From positions 1 to 64,000 of the forward strand of contig JAFGMO010000047.1 of NCBI GenBank assembly GCA_016927475.1: 64,000 nucleotides of DNA, written 5' to 3'. This stretch comes from Candidatus Aminicenantota bacterium. Its GTDB lineage: Bacteria; Acidobacteriota; Aminicenantia; Aminicenantales; Aminicenantaceae. Shown one piece after another: positions 27,531-36,132 of this stretch (positions within the stretch are counted from its first letter, which is position 1; the number at the start of each line of letters is the position of its first letter). Below the pieces are notes generated by a model. That model had not been told where the DNA came from, did no database searches, and saw only the letters and a program-made list of their open reading frames with translations. Both the position numbers and the translations under genes were made by a program.

Positions 27531-28262
27531 CTATCTACGCATATCCTCCATGGTGAATTTGTCCTGCTTTGTATAATCGGCCGGCGGCTGGAAAATACCG
27601 GCACCCGCGGATTTTTCGGAAATCTCGACAACTTCCGTCGTGGTCCTGATAGTCGATCCCATCATTTCCATCTTGGTTTCACTGGCGATGTTGTAGCCGT
27701 TAATCTTCATGAACTCCTGAGCGGCCTCATCACTAAGCCTCATCTGTGTCTTGAGCATATTGGCCATCATGTTCTGGTTGAAGTCTTTCCAGTCGAAGGG
27801 GACATCCTTTGTGGCCCAGACCGTCATCTTCATTTTCATCATCATCACATCCATGTCAACATTATACCCTTCAGCACTCCACCTTCCGATTGTTTTTTTC
27901 TGGCCGAGCGGGGTCACCTTCACTTTAATCGAACCCATCATCGAGCTCATCATGGCCGCCATCTGTTCGGGCATGTAGTCATCCAGATTAACGGGGAGCG
28001 TCATGGGAATGTAGGTTTTGTTCTGGTGATTGACGAAATACAGGATCTTCTTATCCAGGTCAATAATAGAAGAATTTTCCGGCCCATGCATGGCATAACG
28101 GTTCTTCCCAATCCAGGTCTCCTGGATATCATCTTTGGCCGGTTGAGCTTGCCCCATCATGGAAACGGGGTCGGTATGCGTTTTTTGCTTGATATAAATC
28201 TCCGCTCCGGCGAATCCCGTGATAAAGGCCACGGCCAGGATTAAAGAACATAATTTTTTCAT
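27531..28262 (-). CDS. Exported DUF4412-type protein, last gene of ABC/LolA locus 2
   Basis: A 243-residue protein with signal peptide (cleavage near GFAGA). The body is DUF4412-like: Met-rich helices and strands such as MMSSMMGSIKVKVTPLGQKKTIGRWSAEGYNVDM and later KMEMMGSTIRTTTEVVEI. The fold resembles LolA-like half-barrels in its run of short strands (IDLDKKILYFVNHQNKTYIPM), so it may be another periplasmic lipid-binding partner; that is inference. AAGGAGG precedes the ATG. It follows the barrel gene by 135 bases and is followed by the operon's terminator. Confidence 0.72.
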   Translation of the reverse strand: MKKLCSLILAVAFITGFAGAEIYIKQKTHTDPVSMMGQAQPAKDDIQETWIGKNRYAMHGPENSSIIDLDKKILYFVNHQNKTYIPMTLPVNLDDYMPEQMAAMMSSMMGSIKVKVTPLGQKKTIGRWSAEGYNVDMDVMMMKMKMTVWATKDVPFDWKDFNQNMMANMLKTQMRLSDEAAQEFMKINGYNIASETKMEMMGSTIRTTTEVVEISEKSAGAGIFQPPADYTKQDKFTMEDMRR

Positions 28263-28397
28263 ACTGCCTCCTTATGAATATCCTCAAATATTCAAGTCAT
28301 ATTTTACTTCAATTTCATCCAACCTTCTAGCATTTTTTGCTTCGATCCGGACGACAGGGTAATAGGGAAGCAAAAACCGAAAAAAATCGTGCTTTTC

Positions 28398-29657
28398 TTA
28401 AAAATATACCCGGAAAGAAACAAAAAACATATCCGGATAGGTCCCGAATTCGGAGTGTTGCAAGATAGGCGGGATATCGATCGGGCCAAGGATTCTTTCC
28501 GGTTTTTTGCCGATTCCGACGTAGGCTCCGCCGGCAAGATAGATATTCTCCGATATATTAAAATCAAGCTTCGGTGCCAACATGAAAGAACCGTCGTTTG
28601 CGTTTATCAACACCAAACCGGTGAACGGCAGAAGGGGAGTTATCTGGTAGGTCACGCCCAGTGCCAGATAATGTCGTCCCATCAGGTAAACCGAACCCTG
28701 TCGAAAAGATGAACTTCTGAGAAGATTCATGTAATCTTCGGGCCGGCTTTTTCCGGCTGAACTGAAGTGGTATTCAACAAAACCGTATGTTTTTGCACTC
28801 AAACTGTAATCCATGCCTAAGGAAAGGCGGAAGTTGTCCCGCTCACCGGCATCCGTTTCCCGGTCAAAAAAATAAGGCCGGACATACGCCGCTTCAAACC
28901 AGAAACCTGCTCCACCTATCGATCTGGAAACATCAATCCCCACCAAAAAATGGTCAAAAAATTTCATCACCAGCAGGGATAGGTCTGTCTGGAAAAGATA
29001 CGTCTTGCCCCGAAGATAAACGGCGCTTTGGTCCGGCTTGAGATCCGGGCCGGCGACGAATCCCAGATCCAGTTCGTCCATCATGCCCAAAGGAATCCGG
29101 ATGCGCAGGGCATCCACTCCCCGTCTTTCCTCCGGATCAAGCTCATTAAAAGCAAAGGGAGCTATTATGTCCGTAGGATTGACGACGCGGGCGCTTCCCC
29201 AGGCAATAGCCTGCCGTCCTAAATAGATGTCGGCAAATGGCAACCTTACCGAAAAGAACAACCGGTCAAGATTGGAAAAAAGCCCGAAACTCCCGGTTTC
29301 CTTTTCCGGACCGGGGTAGATACGGTACCTGAAGTCATCGACTCTGTAGGCGGGAGGTGAAAAATCCATAAGAAAAATATTTTCTTCAAAAAAAGAAGGA
29401 TCCTGGATGCGGGGCGAAAGGTCATAGGCGGCGTGGAAATTTAGAGAATCCCCGATGCCGATCCTGAACTTCAACCTGATGCGGTTGTTCACCAAACCAA
29501 GGTCCGGGGGATGAAGAAGGTCATCTCCGATTTTATAAGCCGGTACGGCGAAAATGGTGGAAAAGTTCTTGTAATATCCTCCCAAAAAAAAATCCGCAGA
29601 AGCAGTCTTGAACAGAAAAATAAAGGCTCCGGCAAGAAGGAGGCACTTGTTTTTCAT
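28398..29657 (-). CDS. Outer-membrane beta-barrel protein of ABC/LolA locus 2 (DUF1302-like)
   Basis: A 419-residue barrel with a signal peptide, many amphipathic strands and a C-terminal FFVSFRVYF strand. The segment GRQAIAWGSARVVNPTDIIAPF is characteristic of DUF1302-like barrels and aligns with GKQRLKWGKGYAWNPVAF in the locus 1 barrel. The ATG overlaps the ATPase stop by four bases (ATGA), so translation is coupled. Its place next to a LolD-like ATPase, two permeases and a LolA-like protein suggests it accepts the transported cargo at the outer membrane. Confidence 0.78.
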   Translation of the reverse strand: MKNKCLLLAGAFIFLFKTASADFFLGGYYKNFSTIFAVPAYKIGDDLLHPPDLGLVNNRIRLKFRIGIGDSLNFHAAYDLSPRIQDPSFFEENIFLMDFSPPAYRVDDFRYRIYPGPEKETGSFGLFSNLDRLFFSVRLPFADIYLGRQAIAWGSARVVNPTDIIAPFAFNELDPEERRGVDALRIRIPLGMMDELDLGFVAGPDLKPDQSAVYLRGKTYLFQTDLSLLVMKFFDHFLVGIDVSRSIGGAGFWFEAAYVRPYFFDRETDAGERDNFRLSLGMDYSLSAKTYGFVEYHFSSAGKSRPEDYMNLLRSSSFRQGSVYLMGRHYLALGVTYQITPLLPFTGLVLINANDGSFMLAPKLDFNISENIYLAGGAYVGIGKKPERILGPIDIPPILQHSEFGTYPDMFFVSFRVYF

Positions 29658-30373
29658 CTTTCTTTGACCTCGTCTTTCAAGATTTTCCCGTCCTGAAGCG
29701 TAATAACCCTTCGGGCCCGTTCCACAACGATGTTATCGTGGGTGGAGAAAAGAAAGGTCATGCCCGTCTTCCGGTTGAGTTCTTTCATCATATCCAACAG
29801 CGCCCCTCCCGTCTTGGAATCCAGATTGGCAGTAGGTTCATCGGCCAGGATTAAGGCCGGCCTGGAAACCATGGCCCGGGCGATGGCCACTCGCTGCTGC
29901 TGCCCGCCGGATAATTTGGGAGGCAGTCTGTTTCCCATTCCCTGAAGACCGACTTCATCCAGTATCTCCAATACGCGCTTATGTCTCTCAAGCTTGTTTA
30001 CACCTTGAAGGAGCATGATGTATTCCACATTCTCTTCTACTCTCAATACAGGAATAAGGTTATAAGCCTGAAATATGAACCCGATGTTATCCCTTCGGAA
30101 ATCGGCCAGCTCTCTTTTTTTCATTTTGCTGAGCAGTCTGCCTTTAAGCCAAACTTCCCCTCTGGTTGCCGTGTCCAGGCCGGAAATGATGTTCAACAGG
30201 GTCGTTTTTCCGGAACCGGAAGGCCCGACGACGGCCGTAAACTCACCGGATTTCAGCCTGAGGTCGATTCCCCGGACGGCTTTGACTTCCAACCCATTGT
30301 CCTTATATGTTTTTTCCAGTCCTTCGGTATAAACGATGTAATCCTTTATTTTACGGACGTTCATCTCTTCCAT
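29654..30373 (-). CDS. LolD/MacB-like ABC transporter ATPase (locus 2)
   Basis: A 239-residue ATPase: Walker [11 protein letters not shown]-loop region FIFQAYNLIPVL, signature LSGGQQQRVA, Walker [15 protein letters not shown]-loop STHD. It is closely similar in type to the locus 1 ATPase. Start may be M1 or M4 (both ATG). It lies 16 bases after the second permease gene and overlaps the barrel gene by four bases. It would energise the FtsX-type permease pair encoded just upstream. Confidence 0.88.
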   Translation of the reverse strand: MEEMNVRKIKDYIVYTEGLEKTYKDNGLEVKAVRGIDLRLKSGEFTAVVGPSGSGKTTLLNIISGLDTATRGEVWLKGRLLSKMKKRELADFRRDNIGFIFQAYNLIPVLRVEENVEYIMLLQGVNKLERHKRVLEILDEVGLQGMGNRLPPKLSGGQQQRVAIARAMVSRPALILADEPTANLDSKTGGALLDMMKELNRKTGMTFLFSTHDNIVVERARRVITLQDGKILKDEVKER

Positions 30374-30389
30374 TTCTTCTTCCTCTCAA

Positions 30390-31616
30390 TCAAAGGCTTT
30401 TTCTCATGGCGTCGGTTACCGACATCCTGGCCGCAACCGTGGCCGGATATAATCCGATAATCAAGGTAAAAATAAAGACGGCCAGCGGATAAATGATGTA
30501 CTGCCGGATGTGGATAACCGGATAAAGCATCTCATAAATGGTCGACCCGGCAAATTCAATACCCCGGTAATCAACACCTGTTTTGGTAAATATAAATGTC
30601 AGCAGGAAACCAAGGACAGCCCCGACAAAAATACTAATCAGGGCCATGGCGCCCGCTTCCAGAATAATCAAGCGCCGCACGCCTCCCGGCCTCGTTCCCA
30701 CAGCCCGCAGTACTCCGAACTCAAACAGCCGTTCATATAGCGACATAAAAAGTGTGTTGACAACCCCAAAGGTAACAATGGCAAAAAGAATGACACCAAT
30801 GATCATAAGCATGATACCGGTCATCTCGAAGACCGATTTCAAGTCGGGCAAAAGCTCCGCCCAGGAAACCATCTCATTTCCTTCTTGAGAATATTTTTGC
30901 CAAAGTGGGAGATTTTCCTTTGCAGCATCTTCCATGTTTTTGAATTTAACAGCAATTTCATGGACATCGTTCTCCAGTCCGAGCATTTGCTGGGCCTTTT
31001 TGAGGGGAATAAAAGCCATGCCCGTATCCATTTCCCGGACGTTAAACGTGTAAATACCGGCAATTCGGAACATTTCCTGGGACAGGTCGCCGGTCCCCGC
31101 CTGGGCACAGGTAGCCACCACCCGGTCACCCAGTCCGACATCAAGGATCTCAGCCAATTTACTTCCGATAACAATGTCCCTTCCTGTCTCACTGGACAAG
31201 AACTCACCACGGTTTATGGCATCATCGATCCGGGATAGTTTCCTTTCCTTATCCGGTTCTATTCCTACCAGCAAAACACTATTGACATCCGCCGGGGAGG
31301 TTATCATACCGAAAGTCAAGGTTCTCAGTGCAAATCTATCCACCAAATCCTCCCCCTCAAGGCTTTTGACGACTGACGGCAGATTGTTGACGGTCTTCTC
31401 AACCTCCCGGGTCAGCCGGTAACCTTTCTGATGGATCTGTGCTTCTCCCAGGAAAGAAGAAGTGGCGGATTGTATCATGTTTTTTTTCATGCCGATGATA
31501 AAGGCATCACTGAAAATCAACGACGCCAGACCTAAACCGATGGCCACAGCCGTGATATAAGTCCGGCGTTTGTTTCTGAAAATGTTGCGCCAGGCAAGTT
31601 TGACAGGGTACCACAT
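30390..31616 (-). CDS. LolC/E-like ABC permease, second of pair (locus 2)
   Basis: FtsX-fold permease with an N-terminal transmembrane helix (AVAIGLGLASLIF), a MacB-like periplasmic domain, and three C-terminal helices. The coupling phrase is YERLFEFGVLRAVGTRPGGV. I chose ATG 31616, which has GAGGAG 8 bases upstream; two TTG codons before it would add two residues. It is 12 bases after the first permease gene. The two permeases differ enough to form a heterodimer, as LolC/LolE do. Confidence 0.85.
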   Translation of the reverse strand: MWYPVKLAWRNIFRNKRRTYITAVAIGLGLASLIFSDAFIIGMKKNMIQSATSSFLGEAQIHQKGYRLTREVEKTVNNLPSVVKSLEGEDLVDRFALRTLTFGMITSPADVNSVLLVGIEPDKERKLSRIDDAINRGEFLSSETGRDIVIGSKLAEILDVGLGDRVVATCAQAGTGDLSQEMFRIAGIYTFNVREMDTGMAFIPLKKAQQMLGLENDVHEIAVKFKNMEDAAKENLPLWQKYSQEGNEMVSWAELLPDLKSVFEMTGIMLMIIGVILFAIVTFGVVNTLFMSLYERLFEFGVLRAVGTRPGGVRRLIILEAGAMALISIFVGAVLGFLLTFIFTKTGVDYRGIEFAGSTIYEMLYPVIHIRQYIIYPLAVFIFTLIIGLYPATVAARMSVTDAMRKSL

Positions 31617-31628
31617 CAACAATTCTCC

Positions 31629-32846
31629 TCAATGAAAGCGCATGGACCGGGCCGGATCCGTCCTGGCCGCTTTGAGGGCGGGAAACAGGCTGACGAATCC
31701 CGCCGACAGAAGAACGATCAAAGCCGGAATGAAAAAACTTCTGGTGTTGATCTCCGACCTCATGGCCCGGATTTCTATTCCTCCATAGGTGATAGGATTG
31801 GAAAGGCTCAGACCATGTGACGCGAAATAGGTGTTGATTAAAAGCCCGGCAATAGCACCGGCCACAATACAAAAAAGGGCCAAAAAAGTTATTTCCAAAA
31901 GAACGATTCGAATAACCTGGGAAGGTTTTGTCCCGACCGCTCGAAGCACACCGTACTCTCTCTGTCTTTCGAGAACGGACATAAGAACCGTGTTCAGGAC
32001 TCCGACGGCGACAATGATGATGATCACGACAAGCATAATCCACATGCCTTCCTTATCGGCCTTCATAGCCATATAAAAGGAACGGGCAAACTCCTGCCAT
32101 GGTTCCACGGAAAGACGGGGATTATCCAACTTCTCCTCAATGATACGATGGATCCGCTCCACATCGTTCAGGTTATTAATGGTAACGGCAACCTCATGGA
32201 CACGTCCCTCGAGAACAAGAAATTTTTGGGCTTCTTCCAGGGGAAGATAAAAAGCGGTCCTATCCGTCATCTCATCGCCGCTTTCAGTGATACCAATCAA
32301 TCTGTAAATATCATTGGCTATGGAGCCGTCTGCAGCTTGGGAGATAACAACTATTTCATCCTCCACACCCGCCTTAAGAATCTCGGCCAATCCTTTTCCC
32401 AGGATAACTTCAGCGGCAGAAGCCGAAGAAAAAGCACGACCTTCAATTATTTTTTTATTGAAAGAAGTCGTTTTATTTTCCCTAACGGGGTCGATACCCA
32501 AAATCTGAACACCGGCCGTTTTGTCGTCCAAAGAAGCCAATCCGGCTGTATAAAGACGGGGAGTCCAGCTTTCAACACCAGAAACCTCCTCCAAGGTACG
32601 GTTGATTACGGACATATCATTTATGGTTTTATAGAGGGAAGGCCGGTCAAGGTAATCTTTTTCATGGATTTGGATGTGGCCCAACCGGTTTCTGGTGAAC
32701 ATATCAATGATTCCGTTATATGTCCCATCGGCCCAGCCTATAAAAAAAGCCGCCAGGATAAATCCGCCGAACATGCTCAATGCCGTAAAAAGAGTTCTTC
32801 TCCTTTGCCGGAAAATATTACGAAAGGCTATTTTCAGTAAAACCAT
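31629..32846 (-). CDS. LolC/E-like ABC permease, first of pair (locus 2)
   Basis: A 405-residue FtsX-family permease: N-terminal transmembrane helix (FTALSMFGGFILAAFFIG), a periplasmic domain of about 220 residues, then three helices with the coupling phrase LERQREYGVLRAVGTKPSQV. The ATG lies two bases after the stop of the LolA-like gene, so the genes are tightly coupled. Together with the next permease it matches the LolC/LolE arrangement. Confidence 0.85.
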   Translation of the reverse strand: MVLLKIAFRNIFRQRRRTLFTALSMFGGFILAAFFIGWADGTYNGIIDMFTRNRLGHIQIHEKDYLDRPSLYKTINDMSVINRTLEEVSGVESWTPRLYTAGLASLDDKTAGVQILGIDPVRENKTTSFNKKIIEGRAFSSASAAEVILGKGLAEILKAGVEDEIVVISQAADGSIANDIYRLIGITESGDEMTDRTAFYLPLEEAQKFLVLEGRVHEVAVTINNLNDVERIHRIIEEKLDNPRLSVEPWQEFARSFYMAMKADKEGMWIMLVVIIIIVAVGVLNTVLMSVLERQREYGVLRAVGTKPSQVIRIVLLEITFLALFCIVAGAIAGLLINTYFASHGLSLSNPITYGGIEIRAMRSEINTRSFFIPALIVLLSAGFVSLFPALKAARTDPARSMRFH

Positions 32847-32848
32847 GG

Positions 32849-33613
32849 TCAGATTCTCTTCCTTAGATTTCTTAAGGTAAAGATGTCCTTATCCAGCGTG
32901 ATATCAAACCGTATGGATTGATACCTGATGATGGTTTTGTGACCTGTCTTGTTCAATGGGGTTAGTTCCATCACCGAAGGAATCTCACGACCGTCAAAAT
33001 CTTTGATATCCTTAAAGACGATTTCCCTCATTAATTCTGATTTTTCATCGTAATATTTCTCCCAAACGGGAATAGAATCCTTCTCCCTTACGGCGATCAA
33101 AATATGCCCCCAGACTATCGGCAAATCCTCATGGGGCACACATTTTACATAGAGCAAACCCGGTTCCGGGTCGTCGACCTCCACCGGGGAATAATCATAA
33201 TCTTCAAAGATGGAAAATTCCTTGACCAGGTCGTCATTGGTGAAATCCGATCCCATCCAGGATCCCATCATCATCGACGGCGGTATCTTCATAACCTTAT
33301 TGGCCTTCGGCAGATAATTCCACATCTCGCTGCTGATGCGCAGTGTCGCCATGCCTCTTTCTTTTTTTGGTTCGAGGATACGGATAAACGTCTTTTCCAT
33401 TCCCTCTGTCCAAACATCCATCTTTAAGGTCCGGCTCCAGTGGGGGGTTATGATCTCCATTTCCATCCGGCCGGCACTTGTTTTGCTGCGGTAAAGGTCA
33501 TCGATTTTTTTGACGATAGTCTCAGCATCTCCTTCCTGAGCCTTTACCGAAACCCGGATAAAAAACAACATCAACAGCATTCCCGGCAGCATCACGGCTG
33601 TAATCCGTTTCAT
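32849..33613 (-). CDS. LolA-like outer-membrane lipoprotein-sorting protein (locus 2)
   Basis: A 254-residue exported protein with a signal peptide (cleavage near VKAQ) and a LolA/LolB-like domain. Key stretch: SSEMWNYLPKANKVMKIPP, then GSDFTNDDLVKEF, matching the locus 1 paralogue. The C-terminal strands (PSVMELTPLNKTGHKTII, YQSIRFDITLDKDIFTL) are typical of the family. AGGAGG lies 5 bases before the ATG. It follows the TetR gene by 66 bases and precedes the permeases by two. No lipobox, hence a soluble periplasmic carrier. Confidence 0.82.
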   Translation of the reverse strand: MKRITAVMLPGMLLMLFFIRVSVKAQEGDAETIVKKIDDLYRSKTSAGRMEMEIITPHWSRTLKMDVWTEGMEKTFIRILEPKKERGMATLRISSEMWNYLPKANKVMKIPPSMMMGSWMGSDFTNDDLVKEFSIFEDYDYSPVEVDDPEPGLLYVKCVPHEDLPIVWGHILIAVREKDSIPVWEKYYDEKSELMREIVFKDIKDFDGREIPSVMELTPLNKTGHKTIIRYQSIRFDITLDKDIFTLRNLRKRI

Positions 33614-33679
33614 TTTTGCCTCCTCTCGGCTCCTTTGCTTTTCTTATAAAACAATTCCGTACCAGGGTTTGTTTCTTTT

Positions 33680-34297
33680 CTATTCACGGCGAATTCCTTT
33701 TAAAATGGTTACTATCATGGCCTCGACCGCCCCCTCCATGTTAAAATTTTTCTTGTCAAGCAGCCACTGGATCATGACCCCGTCCATCATGCCGATCAAC
33801 ACCGAAGAAACCAGCCTGGGTTTGATATCGGGTCTAAAACTTTTATCCCGAATACCATCTTTCAGAATTTCTTCAAGCAGTTTCCCATATTCCTTGTAAA
33901 AATTTTTCAGCTCGTTCAGAATCGGTTTTTTTGATGCGCTGCTTTTCATTCCTTCGGCCCAAACATCAAAGATTAATTCGATAAAACCTTGATCATCCGA
34001 TTGGATCATCTTTACCAGAAGTCGAAAAATACCAGCAAGCTTTTTGTCAGCGGCTTGGGACGATGCGAGAACTACGGAAAAATCAAATCCCAGTGCCCGG
34101 ACAAAATAGGAAAATCCTTCATGGATGAGCTCTTCTTTTGTCGAAAAATATTCGTAAACCGTTCCTTTTCCAATGTTCGCTTCCATCGCCACATCGGAAA
34201 TGGTCGTCCGGGCGAATCCTTTTCGGGCAAAAACTTGAATCGCCGCCTTGATGATCTTTTCCTTCTTGGCTTCTTTGTCAACGATGATGGCACTCAT
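33680..34297 (-). CDS. TetR/AcrR-family repressor of ABC/LolA locus 2
   Basis: A 205-residue regulator. The N-terminal TetR DNA-binding domain reads KIIKAAIQVFARKGFARTTISDVAMEANIGKGTVYEYFSTKEEL, with the helix-turn-helix at TTISDVAMEANIGKGTVYEYF. The C-terminal domain binds an unknown ligand. I chose ATG 34297, preceded by GGAG; the longer frame from 34339 would run through the operator. A 20-base palindrome 10 bases upstream of the start is the likely operator, so the gene probably represses itself and the six genes behind it. Confidence 0.85.
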   Translation of the reverse strand: MSAIIVDKEAKKEKIIKAAIQVFARKGFARTTISDVAMEANIGKGTVYEYFSTKEELIHEGFSYFVRALGFDFSVVLASSQAADKKLAGIFRLLVKMIQSDDQGFIELIFDVWAEGMKSSASKKPILNELKNFYKEYGKLLEEILKDGIRDKSFRPDIKPRLVSSVLIGMMDGVMIQWLLDKKNFNMEGAVEAMIVTILKGIRRE

Positions 34298-34306
34298 TCC
34301 AACTCC

Positions 34307-34326
34307 ATGACCGACTGGTCGGTCAT
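34307..34326. promoter_or_regulatory. Predicted operator of the locus 2 TetR repressor
   Basis: The 20-base palindrome ATGACCGACTGGTCGGTCAT has two perfect 9-base arms around a 2-base centre. It lies between the -10 box and the ribosome site of the TetR gene, where binding would block transcription. Its TGACCGAC...GTCGGTCA form is usual for TetR-type operators. Confidence 0.75.
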
Positions 34327-34330
34327 TATT

Positions 34331-34359
34331 AGAGTACACCCAATTGTTTTTTGTGTCAA
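34331..34359 (-). promoter_or_regulatory. Promoter of the TetR/ABC/LolA/barrel operon
   Basis: On the minus strand, perfect TTGACA (34354-34359), a 17-base spacer and a weak TACTCT -10 (34331-34336). The operator palindrome begins four bases downstream of the -10 box, over the expected transcription start. Confidence 0.55.
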
Positions 34360-34459
34360 CTGGTTTTTATCATTAAAAAAAATCCCCTAAAAAATGTTTA
34401 GAAATAGGGAAAATTAAAGGAAGAATTTTTTTGATGATCTAACCTGAAAACTGCAGTAT

Positions 34460-34930
34460 TTATCTCAAGCCATGGAGGCTTTCACTTTCCAACCTGGCGA
34501 TAATGGATCGAATTTCCTCTTCGCTGGGAAGTTTCAACCTTGGTTCTTCGGGGACAATCTTTCTTTCAGCTTCCCTCTCCTTCATGAACGACTCCAGTTT
34601 GTTTTTTATCTTGCGGGTGATAAAGCGAATCATTCCCAGCTTGACTCCGGCTTCCGCCAGAACGGTCAGGGTTCCGTTCGGCAGGCTGCACTGACAGAAA
34701 CGCATTTTATCAAAATCAACGACAACGGACTCCAAAGACATTCTCATTTCCATGCCCATTTGAGCATGGAACTTGTAGCAATAAGCGATCGTCGGTCCCA
34801 AACCATCCACATCCAAGGAATAATCTCCGGCTGTGGCAATGGGAAATCCGTCTTCGTCAAGAAATATGATTCCCAGAATCATGGGGAACCTGAACATCAT
34901 TTCATCGAGAATTCGTTCCATTCCAGACAT
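34460..34930 (-). CDS. Roadblock/LC7-domain protein
   Basis: About 156 residues. The first 110 form a Roadblock/LC7 fold: MERILDEMMFRFPMILGIIFLDEDGFPIATAG is its typical opening, followed by SLESVVVDFDKMRF and GTLTVLAEAGVKLGMI strands. A charged helical tail with EEEIRSIIARLE follows. I chose ATG 34930; the open frame extends to 34987. Roadblock proteins usually regulate a small MglA-like GTPase, but none is encoded nearby, so the partner is elsewhere or the protein acts alone. Confidence 0.7.
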   Translation of the reverse strand: MSGMERILDEMMFRFPMILGIIFLDEDGFPIATAGDYSLDVDGLGPTIAYCYKFHAQMGMEMRMSLESVVVDFDKMRFCQCSLPNGTLTVLAEAGVKLGMIRFITRKIKNKLESFMKEREAERKIVPEEPRLKLPSEEEIRSIIARLESESLHGLR

Positions 34931-35244
34931 ATGCCGCTCTAAATAGGGAAAATTTGACCTAACAATAAACAGCAAATTATATGCCAAAAATCCATATTGA
35001 TATATTTCCTTTTATTTCAATGGGTTATATAATCAACCTCAATAATGCAGCTCCCTTGATAGCAAATATAATAACAATTTTTCTCCTTATTTGACAAAAT
35101 ATGTCAAAATTCCCAGCCAATGTTTTGATTTTCGATTCGACAGGTCCGGCCCGGCAAGAACAGGTGGGGCTGATTTAATTCGTCTATGAAACATCCTGTG
35201 GAAGCGGCCGGACTTGCAATTCCATTGGTAGACTCTTAAGATAT
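34931..35244. other. A+T-rich intergenic region with a TTGACA palindrome
   Basis: A spacer of 314 bases between divergent genes. It contains the palindrome TTGACA-AAATA-TGTCAA at 35091-35107. That could be a regulator site or a -35 element for the methyltransferase gene, but I see no good -10 box at the right distance. Nothing else is recognisable. Confidence 0.35.
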
Positions 35245-36111
35245 ATGAGCCCGATGAAGCGTTCAAAAAAGGACAAACAACACCTTCCCGATCCCCAAAC
35301 GGAGGAATACATCAAAAAATTAACCGTGACCGATCCCCTGCGTGAATCCCTCCTCCACCGGGTCATCACCGATCTCGAAATTTCCCCGGGAAGCAGGGGG
35401 CTTGATGCAGGCTGCGGTATCGGGTCTCAATGCCTGCTTCTGGCGGAAGCCGTGCAGAAAAACGGACAAGTTACAGGGTTGGACATAAATCCCGCATTCC
35501 TCGACTACGCCCGTTTGCGGGTCCGCTCTACCGGCCTTTCCGGCCGTATCAATTTCAAGGAAGGAGATATCCATGCCCTTCCATTCGAACGCGAATCTTT
35601 TGACTGGTTGTGGAGTGCGGATTGTGCCGGATACAGGGAACCGAATCCTCTTCCCCTGGTCCAGGAACTGATCCGGGTCGTCAAACCCGGCGGATTTATC
35701 GCTCTTCTTTATTATTCCTCACAGATGTTTTTCCCAGGATACCCTTTTCTTGAAGCGAAGCTAAATGCCGTTTTTCCCCGGTCCACCCCCTTTAATTCGG
35801 AAATGTTACCCGAAAGTCACTGCTTGAGAACAGCCGGTTGGTTTCGATCAGCCGGGCTTGTGAATATCCGTTCCGAAACCTTCTCCCGTACTCTGCAGTC
35901 CCCCCTTGAAGATAATATTCGTCTGGGTATGCTGGCCATGTTCGAAATGCTCTGGGAAAAGAACAAAAACAAGCTCTCCGGCGAAGACCGCAAGTTGTAT
36001 GAACATCTCACCCGGCCGGACTCCCCGGGTTTTATCCTAAACCTTCCAGATTATTACGGTTTTTTTACCTATAGCCTGTTCCAGGCGGAACGCCCCGCAT
36101 CCCCGGAATGA
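35245..36111 (+). CDS. Class I SAM-dependent methyltransferase
   Basis: A 288-residue cytosolic protein with the UbiE/BioC-type SAM fold. Motif I is LDAGCGIGSQCLLLAEA, motif II contains VTGLDINPAFLDYARLR, and EGDIHALPFERESFDWLWSADC covers motifs II-III, followed by RVVKPGGFIALLYYSS. The about 100-residue C-terminal helical extension is beyond the core. Acceptor substrate is unknown; a quinone, lipid or small molecule is possible. It is convergent with the receiver-domain gene 21 bases downstream. Confidence 0.8.
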   Translation: MSPMKRSKKDKQHLPDPQTEEYIKKLTVTDPLRESLLHRVITDLEISPGSRGLDAGCGIGSQCLLLAEAVQKNGQVTGLDINPAFLDYARLRVRSTGLSGRINFKEGDIHALPFERESFDWLWSADCAGYREPNPLPLVQELIRVVKPGGFIALLYYSSQMFFPGYPFLEAKLNAVFPRSTPFNSEMLPESHCLRTAGWFRSAGLVNIRSETFSRTLQSPLEDNIRLGMLAMFEMLWEKNKNKLSGEDRKLYEHLTRPDSPGFILNLPDYYGFFTYSLFQAERPASPE

Positions 36112-36132
36112 TATGCCGGTTAAAAACAAAAT

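Noticed and set aside
34298-34339. Longer start for the TetR gene of locus 2
   Set aside because: The extra codons would be translated from the operator palindrome, while ATG 34297 has a GGAG site directly upstream and gives the normal TetR N-terminus.
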